This document shows, one piece after another, positions 41,999 to 46,191 of a stretch of DNA of 46,191 bases; within the stretch, counting starts at the first letter, position 1, and every line of letters begins with the position of its first letter. Both the position numbers and the translations under genes were made by a program. The stretch is from an uncultured Acetatifactor sp. (GTDB taxonomy: Bacteria; Bacillota; Clostridia; Lachnospirales; Lachnospiraceae): contig CATKYJ010000035.1 of NCBI GenBank assembly GCA_949840885.1, positions 1-46,191 of the forward strand. The letters are read 5' to 3'. A model generated the notes under the pieces. It was not told the origin of the DNA and made no database searches. It saw only the letters and a program-made list of their open reading frames with translations.

Positions 41999-42047
41999 AT
42001 ATTAGCTTTATTGCATTTGAAAACAAGAGAAATTTATTTTTAAAACT

Positions 42048-42075
42048 TGCTGCCACTTAGGTGGCTTGGTATAAT
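42048..42075 (+). promoter_or_regulatory. Promoter with inverted repeat in the spacer, R-M operon
   Basis: TTGCTG (42048-42053), 16-base spacer and TATAAT (42070-42075). The spacer holds most of GCCAC-TTAG-GTGGC (42052-42065). A protein bound there would block the promoter, a usual way to control R-M genes. Confidence 0.6.
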
Positions 42076-42142
42076 AAAATCTACGACAAATTATATTATG
42101 AAATTAACCCAAAACACCATGAAATGAAAGGAGGCGAGTACT

Positions 42143-44038
42143 GTGGCAGAGCAAGCAGTGAAAAAAATAGAATCTGTTCAAGCCAAGCCAATTTTAAAAT
42201 GGGCGGGTGGTAAAACACAGATGTTGGGTGATCTTTTACCCAAAGTACCATCCTCGTATGGCCGATATATCGAACCATTTTTTGGGGGTGGAGCAATGTT
42301 TTTCGCTTTGCAGCCGGAAAATGCAGTCATTGCAGACAGCAATCCGGAACTGATCAATATGTATCGGGAAGTTGCCGACCATGTGGAAGATGTGATTCAG
42401 TGTCTCAAACGATATGAAAATACTTCTGAGATGTTTTATGCTGTCCGTAGTCAAGAATGGATAACACTTTCCAAAACGGAGGCTGCTGCGAGAACGATTT
42501 TTTTGAACAAAACTTGCTTTAATGGATTATATCGTGTCAATAAGCAGGGACAGTTTAATGTCCCCTATGGAAAATATAAAAACCCAAAGATTTGTGATGA
42601 TAATGGACTAAGAGCTGCATCTTCTGCATTGCAGAAAGCTGATATACTGTGCAAAGACTATTTGCTTGTCTTGAGAGATTATGCTCAGCCAGGAGACTTT
42701 ATTTTCCTCGATCCGCCGTATTTGCCCATTTCTGAATATGCTGATTTTAAGCGGTATACGAAAGAACAGTTTTACGAAGAGGATCATATTGAACTTGCCA
42801 AAATGATTAAGAATTTACATGAATGTGGTTGCTATATTATTTTAACAAATTCCAATCATCCATTGGTGCATGAGCTATATGCTTCGTTCAGTATTAATGT
42901 CATTCAAACAAAACGGCATATTTCCTGCAATGGAAACACTCGTAAAGGTGAGGATGTCATCATCACCATTCCTCCGAAGCATCGTACTTTTATGAAACTA
43001 CTTCCCCAACCTCTTCCAGAACAGGTGTCAGCATATCCGTCAACTCGTTTTATGGGTTCAAAGAGTAAGCTGTTGTCAGAAATATGGTCGGTTGCCTCAC
43101 AATTTAAGGTGAATACGGTTGTTGATCTTTTCTCTGGCTCTGGCATTGTTGGTTATATGTTCAAGGCACAGGGGAAAGCTGTAGTCAGTAATGATTATAT
43201 GGCCATGTCTGCAACTTTTACCAAGGCAATGATAGAAAACAATTCTGTTACTTTACAGTTAGAGGAAGCCAAAGAATTGCTTGTTGCACATAAGGAATCG
43301 GATCACTTTGTAGCATCAACTTTCAAAGATCTTTATTATACGGATGAAGAGAATGATTTGATTGATACGCTTCGCACTAATATTGCAGCTATTAGAGATC
43401 AATATAAACAGGCGATTGCCATGACGGCACTAATTCGCGCCTGTATAAAGAAGCGTCCCCGTGGTATTTTTACCTATACTGGGCAGCGATACAACGATGG
43501 ACGCAAGGATTTGCAAAAGTCGCTTGCACAACAGTTCCTGGAGGCTGTAGAGGCCATTAATAAGGCAGTATTTGACAATGGTCATATCAATCGTTCCAAG
43601 CAGGGCGATGCTATGGATTTAAGAGTGGAACAGGCAGATTTGGTTTATATCGACCCTCCGTACTACTCTCCGTTATCCGACAATGAATATGTTCGCAGAT
43701 ATCATTTTGTAGAAGGCCTCGCTCGTGACTGGAAAGGTGTTGAAATTCAGCAGCACACCCAAACAAAGAAGTTTAAATCATATCCTACGCCATTTGCTAC
43801 ACGTAAAGGTGCGGCAGATGCGTTTGATAATCTGTTTAGGAAATATGCACATAGTATACTGATTGTTTCCTATTCCTCTAATAGCTTGCCTACACAAGAT
43901 GAAATGGTAGCTATCATGGCAAAGTACAAGCAACATGTAGAGGTCATTCCTGTTGATTATAAATACTCGTTTGGAAATCAGAGCGATGCAAAGACACATA
44001 GGAACTCTGTGCAAGAATACCTATTTGTTGGGTATTGA
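42143..44038 (+). CDS. Double-domain adenine-N6 DNA methyltransferase (tandem D12 class)
   Basis: 631 residues. Two full Dam/D12-type domains follow each other. The first has ILKWAGGKTQ (17-26), IEPFFGGGAMFF (43-54) and DPPYLP (190-195). The second has TRFMGSKSKLL (301-311), DLFSGSGIVGYMF (328-340) and DPPYYSP (504-510). M.FokI is built the same way and methylates one adenine on each strand of an asymmetric site. GTG start at 42143 with AAAGGAGG 9 bases before. The nuclease gene starts 14 bases after the stop. Composition is AT-rich relative to the rest of the window. Confidence 0.93.
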   Translation: MAEQAVKKIESVQAKPILKWAGGKTQMLGDLLPKVPSSYGRYIEPFFGGGAMFFALQPENAVIADSNPELINMYREVADHVEDVIQCLKRYENTSEMFYAVRSQEWITLSKTEAAARTIFLNKTCFNGLYRVNKQGQFNVPYGKYKNPKICDDNGLRAASSALQKADILCKDYLLVLRDYAQPGDFIFLDPPYLPISEYADFKRYTKEQFYEEDHIELAKMIKNLHECGCYIILTNSNHPLVHELYASFSINVIQTKRHISCNGNTRKGEDVIITIPPKHRTFMKLLPQPLPEQVSAYPSTRFMGSKSKLLSEIWSVASQFKVNTVVDLFSGSGIVGYMFKAQGKAVVSNDYMAMSATFTKAMIENNSVTLQLEEAKELLVAHKESDHFVASTFKDLYYTDEENDLIDTLRTNIAAIRDQYKQAIAMTALIRACIKKRPRGIFTYTGQRYNDGRKDLQKSLAQQFLEAVEAINKAVFDNGHINRSKQGDAMDLRVEQADLVYIDPPYYSPLSDNEYVRRYHFVEGLARDWKGVEIQQHTQTKKFKSYPTPFATRKGAADAFDNLFRKYAHSILIVSYSSNSLPTQDEMVAIMAKYKQHVEVIPVDYKYSFGNQSDAKTHRNSVQEYLFVGY

Positions 44039-44052
44039 CTGGAGGCTGCAGT

Positions 44053-45810
44053 ATGAGCGAACAGATTAAAATATGGCTGGTAGGTAATACCGGCCTGCGT
44101 AATCCCAACCGAATTCAAGAGGGCTTTTCTATTTTTGCTGACTCAAGATTCGTTGGACATCTCCATGGGCGTGAAAATGAGCTTGGGTTTATGAATTTGC
44201 TTGATGAGAAAGGTATTATCCAGAATGAGGATGGTAAGGACAGTTCAGGCAGCCATGCTCGTAAATGGCGGTTGATGTTTGCCAAGAACGGCTTGATCTA
44301 TCCGCAGATCCAGAAAAAAGATGGCCGGCAAGATGAGCTTGGTGTTTTAGATGAAATTACGCCTTTTGGCAGATCGTTTCTAAAAGCAGATACATACTCT
44401 GCGGTGCAGGAATGCTACCTCCGGGCAATGAGCGTAGAACAGATTTCTATGACGGATGGCAGACACTATTTCTCCCCATTAAGATGGTTATTGGCTATTA
44501 TGTTAGAGCTTGAGAAGCGCACAGGTTCCTCCGAACTGAGTAGAATCGAATTTGCTTTATGGGGGCATACCACCAATCCTGGTTATAATTTAGAAGAAGT
44601 TATTGATAATATCCTTGATTTGCGACAGCGGAGAGCTACTGCCGCAGATAAGCGTTCTTTCGATAAGAAAGAGATCGCCAAAAGAGGCGAGAACTATAAT
44701 AAAAAAGCTGATAATTTTTTGGATTACAGCGATATGAATATGCGATACCTCCGCATTTCAGGTGTACTTCAGCGAAAAGGCAGAGGCCTTATAATTGTTC
44801 CTGCGAAGCATGTTTTGGCAGAGAAACTTGCCAAATCTACCGCAAATTCAGGGTCTATTATAGAGCAGTATAAGCTACTCTGTGCAGGCGCACCATTGCC
44901 TACTGATAACATAGATATTGCCAAATCTTTGTTGGATGAATTGATCAAGCAGATGCGGGCGCGCCATATTCTGTTTGACATTTCTGATTTGTCTCTGAAT
45001 ACTTCGGCAGAGATCAATATCGCAAGACAGAGACTCGAAAGCATCCTTATGCAAACTGACGAAATAGAGTACGCCAACAAACAGTGCAATCAGTGGGAGG
45101 AAATCAGAGACTATATGACGTTGCTTATCAGAGGCGGCGGGAAGATGGTTTATGACGAGGATTATGCCATTGAAGTACCCAAGGATGAAGCCCCTGCCTA
45201 TCTTGAATGGACACTCTGGCGTGCAGCATTGGCGATTGACCATATGGTTAATAAACCATATGAAGTCCGTGGATTCAAATTAGATTCTGACTTCATGCCT
45301 GTTTCAACTGCGGGTGGCGGAAAGGGCGATTTATATTGGGAATTTAGCGATTTTACTGTCCTGACCGAAGTCACTATGTCCACATCCTCTCGCCAAGAAG
45401 CAATGGAAGGTGAACCCGTCAGACGGCATGTTTCCGATGCTGTTCTGAAATATGATAAGCCGGTCTATGGGTTGTTTATTGCTATTCGTATTGATACCAA
45501 CACAGCAGAAACGTTCAGACATGGTATTTGGTATGCAAAGGGCGATGTGAAACAGCGTTTGAATATTATTCCGCTGACATTAGGACAGTTTCAGAAATAT
45601 TTTGTGGCAATGTTTGAAGCGAATAAAGCGAATCCGGATAGGCTTAGAGAATTGCTCATCAGGTGTGGAACCCGCAGAGATATTCTGGAAGCTCCCGCCT
45701 GGAAGCAATATATTGATGCTACTGTTTCAGAAAAATCCATTGAACTCGCAGAAAGTATGACTGCTCACAATGATTCAAGGGATATTCTAATCCCGGCAGG
45801 GCTATTGTGA
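44053..45810 (+). CDS. AlwI-family type IIS restriction endonuclease
   Basis: 585 residues. The N-terminal IKIWLVGNTGLRNPNRIQEG is typical of the AlwI/BstNBI-like endonucleases. The C-terminal PD-(D/E)XK-type core is GGGKGDLYWE ... VLTEVTMSTSSRQ (Asp426, Glu439), followed by MEGEPVRRHVSDAV. GGAGG lies 7 bases before ATG 44053; the in-frame ATG at 44035 overlaps the methyltransferase stop and is less likely. It forms an operon with the D12 methyltransferase. The recognition site cannot be read from sequence. Confidence 0.85.
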   Translation: MSEQIKIWLVGNTGLRNPNRIQEGFSIFADSRFVGHLHGRENELGFMNLLDEKGIIQNEDGKDSSGSHARKWRLMFAKNGLIYPQIQKKDGRQDELGVLDEITPFGRSFLKADTYSAVQECYLRAMSVEQISMTDGRHYFSPLRWLLAIMLELEKRTGSSELSRIEFALWGHTTNPGYNLEEVIDNILDLRQRRATAADKRSFDKKEIAKRGENYNKKADNFLDYSDMNMRYLRISGVLQRKGRGLIIVPAKHVLAEKLAKSTANSGSIIEQYKLLCAGAPLPTDNIDIAKSLLDELIKQMRARHILFDISDLSLNTSAEINIARQRLESILMQTDEIEYANKQCNQWEEIRDYMTLLIRGGGKMVYDEDYAIEVPKDEAPAYLEWTLWRAALAIDHMVNKPYEVRGFKLDSDFMPVSTAGGGKGDLYWEFSDFTVLTEVTMSTSSRQEAMEGEPVRRHVSDAVLKYDKPVYGLFIAIRIDTNTAETFRHGIWYAKGDVKQRLNIIPLTLGQFQKYFVAMFEANKANPDRLRELLIRCGTRRDILEAPAWKQYIDATVSEKSIELAESMTAHNDSRDILIPAGLL

Positions 45811-46064
45811 AACATAAAGTTTTTGGAGAAGGACAAGTTGTGGCACTTGAAGCGAGCTTTCCTGATTGCCCTGCAAAGGTTATCGAACTACCATATCTGA
45901 GATCACTGCCAGATGAGGTTAGTTTCTGTTCAGATGGCAAAAGTCTGTTGCATGATCGCTTTGGTAAGGGGATAGTATTTGCGTATACTATTGTATTCCC
46001 CGAAATCGTAATGAGATTGTCTTATCCTGATGCTTTTAAGGACAGCCTCCTTATCGTAGAATAG
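45807..46064 (+). CDS. Small protein with two H..FG.G modules, coupled to the endonuclease gene
   Basis: 85 residues from GTG 45807, overlapping the endonuclease stop by GTGA (45807-45810). Two similar stretches are visible: MKHKVFGEGQVVALE and LLHDRFGKGIVFAYT, each followed by a beta-rich stretch, the second ending in RLSYPDAFKDSLL. H-x-x-FG-x-G modules of this kind occur at the ends of helicases and nucleases, where they bind DNA or partners. There is no HTH, so it is not a usual controller (C) protein. Function unknown; operon position ties it to restriction. Confidence 0.7.
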   Translation: MKHKVFGEGQVVALEASFPDCPAKVIELPYLRSLPDEVSFCSDGKSLLHDRFGKGIVFAYTIVFPEIVMRLSYPDAFKDSLLIVE

Positions 46065-46131
46065 CAACTAAACTCCCATGTCCTGCACACTTGACACCAC
46101 CATAAATGAAACCTTTTGGGCAAGTCTGGGT

Positions 46132-46160
46132 TTGCAATTGTTATTTTCTGGCCGTATACT
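46132..46160 (+). promoter_or_regulatory. Promoter pointing out of the window
   Basis: TTGCAA (46132-46137), 17-base spacer, TATACT (46155-46160), so a plus-strand gene probably begins just past the right edge. Confidence 0.55.
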
Positions 46161-46191
46161 ATAAGCAACGGCAAAGATCGGTGTTATTTTG

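Overview
The window looks like chromosomal DNA of a gut Clostridia member, most likely Lachnospiraceae. The evidence is Gram-positive style Shine-Dalgarno sites (GGAGG types), an LplA/LplB/LplC-type sugar ABC system, KtrB, MutS2, a YhaM-like nuclease, FprA, an ECF S component and a cobalamin riboswitch. Most of it is GC-rich. Two stretches are visibly richer in AT: about 7151-8437 (Rpn-type gene) and about 41510-46191 (restriction-modification island).

Layout. 1-1346 (minus) is the start of a TrkH/KtrB potassium channel gene that runs off the left edge. 1689-5851 (minus) is a sugar ABC importer (permease, permease, lipoprotein), divergent from a broken araC-type regulator (6089-6941). 6287-8915 is a rearranged patch: part of the araC gene is repeated at 8438-8915 with two internal deletions, and between the copies lie a tyrosine-integrase fragment and an Rpn/PD-(D/E)XK transposase-like gene. 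8942-9862 (minus) is an XRE regulator divergent from nagB-nagA (10219-12073). A secreted, membrane-anchored beta-helix protein follows (12460-14730), and behind it lies a decayed 3' fragment of a second nagA. 15021-16947 is a cobalamin-riboswitch operon with a transcobalamin-like DUF4430 protein and an ECF S component. 17088-22484 (minus) holds a two-component system, mutS2 and a Uma2 nuclease. 22738-24036 is an MFS transporter.

24212-28004 is a compact R-M system: one protein carrying both an m5C and an m6A methyltransferase, followed by an HNH endonuclease. An AraC regulator (27982-28830, minus) faces a HexNAc-type operon: a GH109-like oxidoreductase-fold protein, a NahK-like kinase, then an MFS transporter. 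With nagBA and the beta-helix protein this suggests use of host mucin-type glycans (inference). 33195-41207 is mostly household: a DUF3810 protein, HAD phosphatase, an HtrA-like protein lacking its catalytic His and Asp, a YhaM-like nuclease, a flavodiiron protein and RlmD. A C-terminal extension of RlmD continues out of frame to 41533. The AT-rich island then starts with debris of defence-type genes and continues with a second R-M system: a tandem double-D12 adenine methyltransferase, an AlwI-like endonuclease and a small third gene coupled by a GTGA overlap.

The points of greatest interest are the fused m5C/m6A R-M system, the three-gene AlwI-like operon with an inverted repeat inside its promoter, the B12 uptake operon, a three-copy intergenic hairpin family (31744, 38151, 38190), and the araC/Rpn rearrangement. 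Three places (araC twice, RlmD once) need one added base to restore a frame, so base-calling error has to be excluded before these are called real mutations.
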